NCBI GenBank assembly: GCA_947564645.1
Contig: CANOCU010000005.1
Location: 1-64,000 of the forward strand
Reading direction: 5' to 3'
Source of the DNA: an uncultured Lachnospiraceae bacterium
Lineage (GTDB): Bacteria > Bacillota > Clostridia > Lachnospirales > Lachnospiraceae
DNA length: 64,000 nt
Positions 55,266-63,650 of this stretch are shown here, piece by piece. A program made the translations under genes and the position numbers. Below the pieces are notes generated by a model. That model saw only the letters and a program-made list of their open reading frames with translations. It was not told where the DNA came from and made no database searches. Position 1 is the first letter of the stretch. Each line of letters begins with the position of its first letter.

Positions 55266-56383
55266 ATGCTGTCTCCTCTTAAGTTTACATAGGCGCTGCG
55301 AAATCCCACCACGTTACCGCCGTGATAATATCTGGGATTATAGAAATGCAGCGCAAACTGTCCTGCCCTGTCGAAACTGTCGAACTTCCCGCCTCTGACC
55401 GCAATTCTCTCCCCGTAGTTACGCACCACGAAGACGCCGTCCTTCCCGGAATTGTTCTCAGGATAAAGCGCCAGCGCCTTAAGTAACAGCGGGATCCTGA
55501 TTCCTTTCGCCGCGCGAAGTTCGCTGAAACGGCAGTCATAATAACCGAAATTGCCGGTGCTGTCTTTTTCGGCAAAAGCATAATTGTCGATCTTGATATC
55601 ATACTGCGGAACCCCCAGCAGATGATCTTCCTCCCTATGGTCGCCCGGCGATACGGAAGAAAGCTTCAATGTGTTCTTCTCCCCATGCGCGGAATACTCT
55701 CCTTCCTCGGTGATTGCGTGCCACAAATGACTGTCGATCCTGTGGATCTGTCTGTCATGCACTGCCGCCGATCCCTCCCGGATGACCTGCACTTCTCCGT
55801 TGAGCAGACGCAGTCCGCTCACCCACTCCCACACGTTCCCGGTCATATCCGCGATCCCCGAGACATTATGGTTGTGGAACCAGGTCGCAGGGCCAGTCCC
55901 CGTCGCGGTGCGGTTTACCAGATCCCGGTAGCGGGAAGATGGAACGCCCTTTTCATGGGACGCATAGTAGTTCTCCCCATTGTTTGTGTTGCCCCCGGGG
56001 ATTGTGCCGTTCTTCTTACTCCAGAGACTGATGGCCGCCCACATGGCATTTGTCAGAAGATGCCAGCCCTCCCCCTTATCCAGGCAATAATCAATGGCCT
56101 GTTCATAATCAAAATATACCTTTGGGTCCTGTGCCGGAAGGGAATAGGCTCTGCCGTTTTTCACGATATTGATATATTTGCTGACATAGATCACATCCTT
56201 CTCCACACCGTTCACGATCCAGGCCGGATGCGGAATCCTCGGTGCATCCTCAAGCAGATCCGACAGATACATCTTCGGCATTGCCACCATGATACTGGGG
56301 AGTCCCACATCATCCACGATCACCGTGTTGCTCCCACCGCTGAGCGCCTCGATCGCCAGGCGCAGATCGCTATAATCCTGCAT
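55262..56383 (-). CDS. FGE/sulfatase-modifying-factor-fold protein (C-type lectin-like) in the sialic acid operon
   Basis: A 373-residue protein. The last ~280 residues have the SUMF1/FGE fold signature (GWHLLTNAMWAAISLW, then DMTGNVWEWVSG), ending with IAVRGGKFDSFDRAGQFALHF-type sequence and VGFRSAYV. The C-terminal text strongly resembles variable proteins of diversity-generating retroelements and phage tropism determinants. The paired active-site Cys of formylglycine-generating enzyme are not evident, so a ligand-binding role is more likely than an oxidase. No signal peptide. ATG 56383 is 12 nt after GGAGG. Role in sialic acid use unknown. Confidence 0.75.
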   Translation of the reverse strand: MQDYSDLRLAIEALSGGSNTVIVDDVGLPSIMVAMPKMYLSDLLEDAPRIPHPAWIVNGVEKDVIYVSKYINIVKNGRAYSLPAQDPKVYFDYEQAIDYCLDKGEGWHLLTNAMWAAISLWSKKNGTIPGGNTNNGENYYASHEKGVPSSRYRDLVNRTATGTGPATWFHNHNVSGIADMTGNVWEWVSGLRLLNGEVQVIREGSAAVHDRQIHRIDSHLWHAITEEGEYSAHGEKNTLKLSSVSPGDHREEDHLLGVPQYDIKIDNYAFAEKDSTGNFGYYDCRFSELRAAKGIRIPLLLKALALYPENNSGKDGVFVVRNYGERIAVRGGKFDSFDRAGQFALHFYNPRYYHGGNVVGFRSAYVNLRGDSI

Positions 56384-56387
56384 GATC

Positions 56388-56552
56388 TTATCTTGCCTCC
56401 TTTTCCATCGCTTCCAAGGCCCTGCGGATGCCTTCCGCCGCCCCTTCCGCATATTCTCTAATCTGGGCAGGTGCATTCTCCGTGTAGTGATAGGTCTCAA
56501 GCACTGCCGCTTCTCTCTGCTTTCTCTCTTCCGATTTACTGATGATATACAT
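56388..56552 (-). CDS. Short ORF of 54 codons between sialidase and lectin-fold gene
   Basis: It reads MYIISKSEERKQREAAVLET, continues through a helical charged region (QIREYAEGAAEGIRRALEAM) and ends EKEAR. It starts 17 nt inside the end of the sialidase gene and stops 5 nt before the next start, and its last codons supply the GGAGG of that gene. AAAGGA lies 11 nt before the ATG. It could be a small protein, or mainly a translational coupler. No family recognised. Confidence 0.55.
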   Translation of the reverse strand: MYIISKSEERKQREAAVLETYHYTENAPAQIREYAEGAAEGIRRALEAMEKEAR

Positions 56553-57954
56553 GATCCGTCTTATCCTTTCTTCTTTCTTGAAAATCTCCGCTCAGTGACA
56601 GGAGCCGGAAACGGATCTCCTCCACGACCGGCGTCCCGTTATCCACCTCATAGAGAAGGCCCACGGTATCCTCATCCAGCTGTGCCAGACAGGAATACCC
56701 AAAACCGCCCTCCGTGACTCTGCATACGCTGTCCGCCGTCAGACCGCCGTCTCTGCTGTGCAGCACGGTCCCGTTGATCCTCTCTTTCTTATGCCACGGC
56801 CCGGAGAGCAGGATCTGATCGTCTTCCTTCTGCAGACCGACCGCACTCAGCATACAGACCGGATTGCGCAGATACATCAGCGGCGCCGGCGCCGTCCAGG
56901 TGATTCCCCCGTCCGTGCTGTCCGCATAGCAGATCACTTCCTCCGGCATCGTATTTCTGATAAAAGCCCGCACCGTGCCGTCTCGCAGTTCTACCAGCTG
57001 CATTTCCTGCAGGGAATCCTCCCGGTCCATGGCCAGCCGGCTCCCTTGCGCGCACCGCACATCATTGGGCGAAGCGCCCATATGCCAGGACGTGCCCCGG
57101 TCGTCACTGTAGATCACCGCCGCAGACAACAGGCCGTACGCATTGGAATAATAGACCGGGATCAGGTATCTTCCCTGACAGTCACCCCTGCTCTTCACGA
57201 TCCCTCTGCCAGGTCCCGGCCCGATAAAGCGCATCCACGGCGCTTTCACCTGGCCGGTCACATCCACCGGCCCGTGCCAGGTCTCTCCCTCGTCGTCGCT
57301 GTAGACATACTGCAGATAACAGGTCGGAAATTCCCGCAGCGCGCCGCCTGGCAGCCGGATATTTCCACACTTCCTGCCGTCTTTCGTAATCCCGCCGTCC
57401 CTGTCTGTCAGATAGAAGCATGTACCGTTCTTCCCGCCTGCTTCCGATACCGGCCACACTTTATGAAACCCGTCCGCATCGTCTGAAACGTCCCCTGACA
57501 CCGTATCCTGACCGCCATATTCTGTCGTCGCCTGTTCTTCCATATAATAGAGGTTGTCTTCCCTGTCATACAGAAGCTTTCTTCCGCTCTCGTCAAAGCC
57601 TGTGCCCATATTGGCATTCTGCAGGCCGATCCCTGCCGGCGAGTAACAATAGAACAGGAAGATCCTCTCTGTCTGTTCGTCGTACAACATGCAGGGATCG
57701 ATCGCCGCACAGCCCCCTCTGCCCTTACCCTGCATTTCCAGTGCCATGATCATACCGCTCCAGCTCCTGCCCTTGTCGAAACTTCTGCGGATAACCTTGT
57801 CGATCCGGTTGGGATTGTCGCATCCCTCCTGCACCCTTGCATCCACTGCCGCGATCAGCGTTCCCTTCTTCGTATACAGAAGCGAAGGGATACGAAAACT
57901 CCTCACGCCGCTGTAACCGGCATAAAATAATTTTCCATCCATATCATTCTTCAT
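56536..57954 (-). CDS. Exo-alpha-sialidase (GH33), no signal peptide
   Basis: A 472-residue six-bladed propeller sialidase. The arginine motif FRIPSLLY lies near residue 19, and Asp boxes (S-x-D-x-G-x-x-W) occur as SFDKGRSW, SDDEGETW, SDDRGTSW and STDGGITW. There is no secretion signal or anchor, so it acts inside the cell on imported sialosides or lactones. ATG 57954 and 57942 are both possible starts. Located directly after the ABC permease genes. Confidence 0.9.
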   Translation of the reverse strand: MKNDMDGKLFYAGYSGVRSFRIPSLLYTKKGTLIAAVDARVQEGCDNPNRIDKVIRRSFDKGRSWSGMIMALEMQGKGRGGCAAIDPCMLYDEQTERIFLFYCYSPAGIGLQNANMGTGFDESGRKLLYDREDNLYYMEEQATTEYGGQDTVSGDVSDDADGFHKVWPVSEAGGKNGTCFYLTDRDGGITKDGRKCGNIRLPGGALREFPTCYLQYVYSDDEGETWHGPVDVTGQVKAPWMRFIGPGPGRGIVKSRGDCQGRYLIPVYYSNAYGLLSAAVIYSDDRGTSWHMGASPNDVRCAQGSRLAMDREDSLQEMQLVELRDGTVRAFIRNTMPEEVICYADSTDGGITWTAPAPLMYLRNPVCMLSAVGLQKEDDQILLSGPWHKKERINGTVLHSRDGGLTADSVCRVTEGGFGYSCLAQLDEDTVGLLYEVDNGTPVVEEIRFRLLSLSGDFQERRKDKTDHVYHQ

Positions 57955-58032
57955 TCCTTCCCGTAACTTTCCTTTGTTACGATCTACAGCTTCCGGCCGC
58001 CCACGATAACGGCATCTACGCATTCCATGCCG

Positions 58033-58908
58033 CTACCCTTTGACCGATCCCATGATCACACCCTTCACAAAATATTTCTGTAAAAAGGGATAGATGAGCA
58101 GCATCGGCAGAGAAGTGAGCACGATCACCGCACACTTGATGGACATACCGGGCGGACGCTGCATTCCGCCCACCAATGCGCTCTGCAGGGCATAGACATC
58201 CGCGCTCTGCACATATTTTCTCACGATCAGCTGTAACGGCCACAGATCCGTGCGCTTATTCAGATAGATCGCCGCGTCAAACCAGCTGTTCCAGTGCGCC
58301 ACCGCGTAATAAATACTGATCGTTGCCAATGCCGGCTTCGACAGCGGAAGCACGATCATGCGGAAGATCCGTCCCTGGGATGCCCCGTCAATGGTGGCCG
58401 CTTCCTTAAGCTCCTCCGGAATCGTCACAAAGAAATTCCGCAGCACGAACACATTCCATACATTGACCAGGTTCGGCAGCAGCATACACCAGATCGTATC
58501 CGTAAGTTTCAGATTGGATACGATAATGTAATTCGGTATCAGACCGCCGTTAAATATCATGGTGATGAACAGAAGGGTAATAATCAGATTCCTGCCCGGC
58601 AGATCCTTCTTCGAGATCCCGTAGGCCAGCATGGCGCTGACCGAAATATTCATCACCGTGCCTGCCAGCGTCCTGAATACGGAAACCCCATAGGCATCCC
58701 AGATCTCTTTACCGGCCAGCAGGATCCTGTAGGTGTCCGGCGTGGGATGCCGCGGTAGAAATACCATGCCTCTCGCCGCATACTCTCCGGGCGTCAGCAG
58801 CGAGGATCCGACCACTAGCAGGAACGGCAGCAGAAAAGCCGCCGACAAAACCGCCATAATGATCACGATCACGACGCTCACCATTTTATCTCCAAAAGAC
58901 CATTTCAT
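58033..58908 (-). CDS. Carbohydrate ABC transporter permease (LplC/YtcP-like)
   Basis: A 291-residue permease with six membrane segments and the EAA loop LKEAATIDGASQGRIFRMIVLPLSKP (about 165-190), which contacts the ATPase. Second permease of the operon. AAAGGAG precedes the ATG. The cluster has no ATPase gene; such importers usually share an MsmK-type ATPase encoded elsewhere. Confidence 0.93.
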   Translation of the reverse strand: MKWSFGDKMVSVVIVIIMAVLSAAFLLPFLLVVGSSLLTPGEYAARGMVFLPRHPTPDTYRILLAGKEIWDAYGVSVFRTLAGTVMNISVSAMLAYGISKKDLPGRNLIITLLFITMIFNGGLIPNYIIVSNLKLTDTIWCMLLPNLVNVWNVFVLRNFFVTIPEELKEAATIDGASQGRIFRMIVLPLSKPALATISIYYAVAHWNSWFDAAIYLNKRTDLWPLQLIVRKYVQSADVYALQSALVGGMQRPPGMSIKCAVIVLTSLPMLLIYPFLQKYFVKGVIMGSVKG

Positions 58909-58938
58909 TATATTGTCACACTCCTTTCTCTGCCGCTT

Positions 58939-59844
58939 TTACCACAATCCTTCCCCGCTTACCTTCTTGCTGATGAAGTTCGTGATCAGAACCATGATCG
59001 CCGCCAGTACGGACTTAAATAATCCCACCGCCGTTGAAAACGAATAGTTCGCCAGCTGCAGGCCTTCCCGGTATACATAGGTATCAATGATATCCGCCAC
59101 ATCATAGACCGCCGGCGAATACAGCATTAAGATCTGTTCGAAGCCCGCCTCCAGGATGCCGCCCATCCGCAGGATCAGCGTAATGGCTATCACACTGGAG
59201 ATCCCCGGCAGCGTGATATGCCAGATCTGCTTCAGCTTTCCCGCCCCGTCCATGGCCGCCGCCTCATATAGCGCAGGATCGATCGACATGATCGCCGCCG
59301 AATAGATAATGCTGTCCCATCCCGCGTATTTCCAGACATCCGAAACGATGATGATCTTTAAGAAGCTGCCCGACTGGCTTAAGAAAGAAACCGCCGGACG
59401 GCCCAGGGAAGTCAGTACGTTATTGACGGCGCCGTCTGTGGAAAAGATGGCAACAATGATACCGCTCACGATCACCCAGGACATAAAATTAGGCATATAG
59501 CTGACCGTCTGTGCAAATTTCTTAAAATATTTATTCTTCAGGTCATTGAGCATGATCGCGATCAGGATCGGGAACGGAAAGCCCAGAAGAAATTTAGCGA
59601 AACTGATAAACAGGGTATTGCGCATGATCTCCCCGAAATAATAAGACCCCATAAATTTTCTGAAATGCTTCAATCCCACCCACTTGCTCGTAAAGATCCC
59701 GTCAAATCCCATACTGGGCTGATACTGCTTAAAGGCGATCGTCAGACCCGCAAGGGGCAGATACTTAAACAGAATGAGATAGAGCACTCCCGGCAGGATC
59801 AGCAGATAAAAGAAGCCGTATTTTCTTAAATTTTTACGAATCAA
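58939..59844 (-). CDS. Carbohydrate ABC transporter permease (LplB-like)
   Basis: A 301-residue permease with six membrane segments and an EAA loop (YEAAAMDGAGKLKQIWHITLPGI). The start is TTG at 59844: AAAGGAGGAG lies 5 nt before it and it gives the usual N terminus (IRKNLRKYGFFYLLILPG). Follows the binding-protein gene by 63 bp. Together with the next permease it forms the channel for the sialic-acid-type ligand. Confidence 0.93.
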   Translation of the reverse strand: MIRKNLRKYGFFYLLILPGVLYLILFKYLPLAGLTIAFKQYQPSMGFDGIFTSKWVGLKHFRKFMGSYYFGEIMRNTLFISFAKFLLGFPFPILIAIMLNDLKNKYFKKFAQTVSYMPNFMSWVIVSGIIVAIFSTDGAVNNVLTSLGRPAVSFLSQSGSFLKIIIVSDVWKYAGWDSIIYSAAIMSIDPALYEAAAMDGAGKLKQIWHITLPGISSVIAITLILRMGGILEAGFEQILMLYSPAVYDVADIIDTYVYREGLQLANYSFSTAVGLFKSVLAAIMVLITNFISKKVSGEGLW

Positions 59845-59907
59845 ATCTTCTCCTCCTTTGCATACTACAGGCGGACGGATCATGTCCGCCCGCCTGTGCA
59901 GTACATT

Positions 59908-61539
59908 TTACTGATTCTCATTATAAAATGTTGTGTATGCCTCCATGTAAGCGTCGAGCCCCGCCTTCTGCAGATCCTCATTGACGAAAGTATCCCACTC
60001 GGACAGATCTCTCTGCCCTGTTACGAACTTAATGACATTCTCGCTGATCATCTTGTCCACGTCGCTGACATTCGGATTGATCGCATCGATCGCCGCCGCA
60101 TTCCAGAATACCGATTTGTCGAAGGACTGTTTCGTCGTATCATAACGATACTGATCTTCCATCATAAATTTAGAATCCATCCTCAGCTCTCCGGTCTCAT
60201 TATCTACCTGCCCGATCTGACGGAGGTTATAATTATTCGGATAGATGTACAATTCTCCGCCGAAGGATTCCGTATTCAGGATCTTATATAAGCCTTTGTC
60301 CTTATCCTGCCATTCCCATCCTTCTTCCTCGATCCCGTACATCATGGTAAGGAAATTAGAGGAATCGGATACCACCCAGTTAAGAAGCTTCATACATGCT
60401 TCCGGATGCTCGGACTTGGCCGTTATCATCATGCCGCTGTTGGAAGCCTTCTCCCGGGTTTCCATAAACCCTTTCGGTCCCTGGATGCCGTCCGCAAAAA
60501 CATAGTCGGCCTCGGGATTTAAGCCCTGCAGGTTCGCCAGGTTATTTGCCGTCACACCGTAAGAACCTATGATCACGCCCACGCGGTCCGCCATAAACAG
60601 ATCCTCGAAATCAGACCATGTGAGTGTGAAGGAATCCGGATGGATATAGCCTTTCTCATACCAGCCGCCGACCTGTTCCAGACAGTCCTTGAATCCCGGC
60701 TGCAATGCCGCGGGCTTGATCAGGTTATCCTGTTCATCCATCCAATACCCATATCCGTACTCTGTAAATCCGGCTGTAATACCATAGTCCAATCCACCTT
60801 CCGTGACGATCAGAAGCGGGATCGTCTGTCCGCCGCCCGCAGGATCGGCCTCCTTAAACGCCGCCAGAACTTCTTCCAGCTCCTCAAAAGTCGTCGGCAT
60901 GGCTAGACCCAGCTGATCCAGCCAGTCCTTTCTGATATAAGTCGGATTCGAGGTCGTCTCCAGTGCACGCGGCAGCGCCCAGATATTCCCGTCCGCATCC
61001 GTCATCGGATCCATAAGCCATTCCAGCTCTCCGCTGAAGGCGGCCTTAATGTCCTGTCCGTACTCATCCAGAAGATCGTTGAGCGGAATGATCTGTCCAT
61101 TCTCCGCCAGTCTGCCCCAACTTTCCCAGGTAGGATTCATCATGATGATGTCCAACTGTTCTCCTGCATCCGCGATCATCAGATTCAGCTTCTCCTGCTC
61201 CGATCCGCTGGGCAGCAGCACCGGAACCGGCTTTACACCGCACTGTTCGATCACATAATTCTGAACCTTCTCCATCGCTTCCTCCGTGGAAGCAACCTTC
61301 CCTGCGCTCCCGATCCAGGGCATGAATCCCTCGAAGTAGATCGTCGGCACATCCGCCGACTCATCCGCCGTTCCTTCTGCTTTCCCTTCCTCCTGTTCTC
61401 CTGCCGCACTCTCTTCGCTCTTTACAGCATTCGTTGTCCCTGTACTGTCATTTCCCGTATTGGACGGCTGGCTTCCACAGCCTGCCAATAGCCCCAGGAC
61501 CAGCGCGCCGGTCACTGCAATACATTCCAGTTTCTTCAT
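59908..61539 (-). CDS. Extracellular solute-binding lipoprotein of the sialic acid ABC importer
   Basis: A 543-residue binding protein. The signal peptide ends in the lipobox LLAGC (Cys 21), then an Asn/Thr/Glu-rich linker and a periplasmic-binding-type fold (EQCGVKPVPVLLPSGSEQEKL; later WKDKDKGLYKIL-like region). ATG 61539 follows AAGGAGA by 7 nt. First gene of the operon; the ligand (free sialic acid, anhydro form or sialosides) is inferred only from the downstream enzymes. Confidence 0.92.
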   Translation of the reverse strand: MKKLECIAVTGALVLGLLAGCGSQPSNTGNDSTGTTNAVKSEESAAGEQEEGKAEGTADESADVPTIYFEGFMPWIGSAGKVASTEEAMEKVQNYVIEQCGVKPVPVLLPSGSEQEKLNLMIADAGEQLDIIMMNPTWESWGRLAENGQIIPLNDLLDEYGQDIKAAFSGELEWLMDPMTDADGNIWALPRALETTSNPTYIRKDWLDQLGLAMPTTFEELEEVLAAFKEADPAGGGQTIPLLIVTEGGLDYGITAGFTEYGYGYWMDEQDNLIKPAALQPGFKDCLEQVGGWYEKGYIHPDSFTLTWSDFEDLFMADRVGVIIGSYGVTANNLANLQGLNPEADYVFADGIQGPKGFMETREKASNSGMMITAKSEHPEACMKLLNWVVSDSSNFLTMMYGIEEEGWEWQDKDKGLYKILNTESFGGELYIYPNNYNLRQIGQVDNETGELRMDSKFMMEDQYRYDTTKQSFDKSVFWNAAAIDAINPNVSDVDKMISENVIKFVTGQRDLSEWDTFVNEDLQKAGLDAYMEAYTTFYNENQ

Positions 61540-61577
61540 ACTCATTCTCCTTTGCATACTGATTACTGATTACTATT

Positions 61578-61606
61578 TCCACCTCACGTTCGGTGGATTC
61601 ATTATA
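61578..61606 (-). promoter_or_regulatory. Promoter -10 and adjoining inverted repeat of the sialic acid operon
   Basis: A TATAAT -10 lies at 61606-61601 on the minus strand, with an AT-rich tract upstream and only a weak -35 (TTAAAA). TCCACC-N8-GGTGGA (61578-61597) is a perfect inverted repeat directly after it, a candidate operator for the RpiR-type regulator. Confidence 0.55.
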
Positions 61607-61751
61607 TCTGATATGTATATTTTTTTTAATATATTTATTAATAAAAATATTTTTTCCAATAATTTGAAAATTTTACCTTCGATATACAAGATGTATATGC
61701 AAATATAATTTTGTCTCTTGCATGAGCAAGCATTGAAACAAAAAAAGACAT

Positions 61752-61804
61752 AAAAAAACGACCCGAAAACACCATCCGTAATAGTGCTTTCGAAATCGTT
61801 TTTT
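61752..61804 (-). terminator. Terminator after the iron alcohol dehydrogenase gene
   Basis: AAAAAACGA and TCGTTTTTT pair, with further pairing of CGAAA/TTTCG and CAC/GTG, ending in a T-run on the minus strand about 25 bp after the dehydrogenase stop. Confidence 0.8.
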
Positions 61805-61826
61805 GAACACCAATTAATCGCTTATC

Positions 61827-63005
61827 TTATAACGCCATCCGGTAAATCTCCAGCATATCCTCCTCGTATAGCTTTCTGGCCGATCCCTTACAACCGCCTG
61901 CTGCCAGACTGCACATATGCGCCATTGTCTTTAACTGCTCCTGCGTGGGCGTGACGCCAAGTTCACGCATATTGGTCGGCATATCTATCTTCCGGTAGAA
62001 ATCCTCCATGGCTCCGATTCCTTTAAGCGCGATCTCTTCCTCGCTGCCATCCTCCGCAACACCCATCACGTTTCTGGCAAATTTACAGAATCTCGGCATA
62101 CAATCCCGCAGCACATATCTGGCCCAGCTTCCCCAGACCGCCGCCAGTCCGGCACCGTGTGCCACATCAAACATACCGCCAATCTCATGCTCAAGTCCAT
62201 GGGTCGCAAAATCTCCGCCATCGTTGCCGCATCCCGTCAGACCGTTGTGAGAAAGACTGCTGGCCCACAGTATCTCCGCCCGGGCATCATAATTGTCCGG
62301 CTCCTCCTTCAAGATCAGGGCATTACGAATAACCGTACGCATCAGCGCTTCCGCGATCGCATCCGTCAGCTCCATGTTGCCGCCGTTTGTAAAATACCGC
62401 TCCATCGTATGCATCAGAATATCGGTACATCCGCACGCCGTCTGGTATGCCGGCAATGTCATCGTCAATTCCGGGTTCATCACCGCAAAGACAGGACGGC
62501 AGATGTCATTGTTATATCCCCGCTTGACCATACCCTCATCCTTAGTGATCACGCTGCTGTTGCTCATCTCGCTTCCTGCCGCCGCAATCGTCAGCACCAC
62601 GCCGACAGGCATGCAAGCCGAAGCCTGACGGGTATGCTCGTAGAAATCCCAGACATCCCCCTCATTCGTCATACCATATCCGATCGCCTTACAGGAATCG
62701 ATGACACTGCCGCCGCCCACTGCCAGAAGGAAGTCTGCCTTTTCTTGCTTACAAAGCTCTATTCCCTTATAGACAAGGGACAGTCTCGGATTGGGAACCA
62801 CACCGCCAAGCTCCACATAAGAAATTCCCTCAGCATCCAAAGATGCCCGAATCCGTCCAAGCAGTCCGGAACGCTCGGCGCTGCCACCGCCATAATGGAT
62901 AAGAACTTTACTACAGCCGGTTTCCTTAACAAGTCTTCCGACCTGCTGCTCCGTGTCCTTTCCAAACACTACTCTGGTCGGCGTATGATAATTAAAGTTA
63001 AACAT
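61827..63005 (-). CDS. Iron-containing alcohol dehydrogenase (butanol dehydrogenase type)
   Basis: A 392-residue group III dehydrogenase, likely NAD(P)H-dependent aldehyde reduction. It has the N-terminal FNYHTPTRVVFGKDT, the nucleotide-binding GGGSVIDSCKAIGYG (about 95-109) and metal His/Asp residues in THGLEHEIGGMFDVAHGAGLA. GAGGAAGG precedes the ATG. Single-gene unit with its own terminator. Confidence 0.95.
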   Translation of the reverse strand: MFNFNYHTPTRVVFGKDTEQQVGRLVKETGCSKVLIHYGGGSAERSGLLGRIRASLDAEGISYVELGGVVPNPRLSLVYKGIELCKQEKADFLLAVGGGSVIDSCKAIGYGMTNEGDVWDFYEHTRQASACMPVGVVLTIAAAGSEMSNSSVITKDEGMVKRGYNNDICRPVFAVMNPELTMTLPAYQTACGCTDILMHTMERYFTNGGNMELTDAIAEALMRTVIRNALILKEEPDNYDARAEILWASSLSHNGLTGCGNDGGDFATHGLEHEIGGMFDVAHGAGLAAVWGSWARYVLRDCMPRFCKFARNVMGVAEDGSEEEIALKGIGAMEDFYRKIDMPTNMRELGVTPTQEQLKTMAHMCSLAAGGCKGSARKLYEEDMLEIYRMAL

Positions 63006-63027
63006 ACATTATACCTTCCTCTCTCAC

Positions 63028-63612
63028 TCAGTCATTCGTCCGCATCACCCGACAGGGATTCCCATATGCTACCACATTAGCGGGAATATCCTTCGTCACC
63101 ACACTTCCGGCGCCGATCACCACATTGTCACCGATGGTCACACCCGGCATGATGATCACACCGCCACCGATCCAGACATTATTACCGATCACAATAGGCG
63201 CCGTCTGCGTCTTACAAAACTCGAAGGAACCGTCCTGCCTTGGTTCACCGAACCGCTCCGATGCATTCGTCGGATGAAATGCCGTGTACATCTGCACATT
63301 TGGCGCGATTAGCGCATTATCCCCGATGATAATCTTATTGTCATCCAGAAATGTACAGTTCATATTGACTTCACAATTATTTCCGAAATAAATATTATTA
63401 CCATAGTCCACAAAAAAAGGCGCCGTGATCCACAGGTTCTTACCCCTCCCGCCAAGCAGCTGCGTCAAAATACGATCCTTTTCCTGCGCATCTTCGGAAT
63501 CTGTCCGGTTATAATCGCGCATAAGATTCTTCGCCTTATGCCACTGTGTCAGAAGTTCTTCATCTCCGCAATCATAAAGCTGTCCTGCCAGCATCTTCTC
63601 TCTTTCTGTCAT
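63028..63612 (-). CDS. Sugar O-acetyltransferase, maltose/galactoside acetyltransferase type
   Basis: A 194-residue left-handed beta-helix acetyltransferase (LbH_MAT_GAT) that moves acetyl groups from acetyl-CoA to sugars. The family opening MTEREKMLAGQLYDCGDEEL is followed by hexapeptide repeats (VIGNNVWIGGGVIIMPGVTIG) with the catalytic His in TAFHPTNASER. The Met at 63612 matches the family start; 63624 is an alternative. Confidence 0.93.
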   Translation of the reverse strand: MTEREKMLAGQLYDCGDEELLTQWHKAKNLMRDYNRTDSEDAQEKDRILTQLLGGRGKNLWITAPFFVDYGNNIYFGNNCEVNMNCTFLDDNKIIIGDNALIAPNVQMYTAFHPTNASERFGEPRQDGSFEFCKTQTAPIVIGNNVWIGGGVIIMPGVTIGDNVVIGAGSVVTKDIPANVVAYGNPCRVMRTND

Positions 63613-63650
63613 GTGAATACTCATCCCCTTTCATGGAAAATCTCCTCGTG

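Noticed and set aside
55262-56383. A working diversity-generating retroelement
   Set aside because: Only the target-like protein fold is present; no reverse transcriptase or template repeat was seen in the window.
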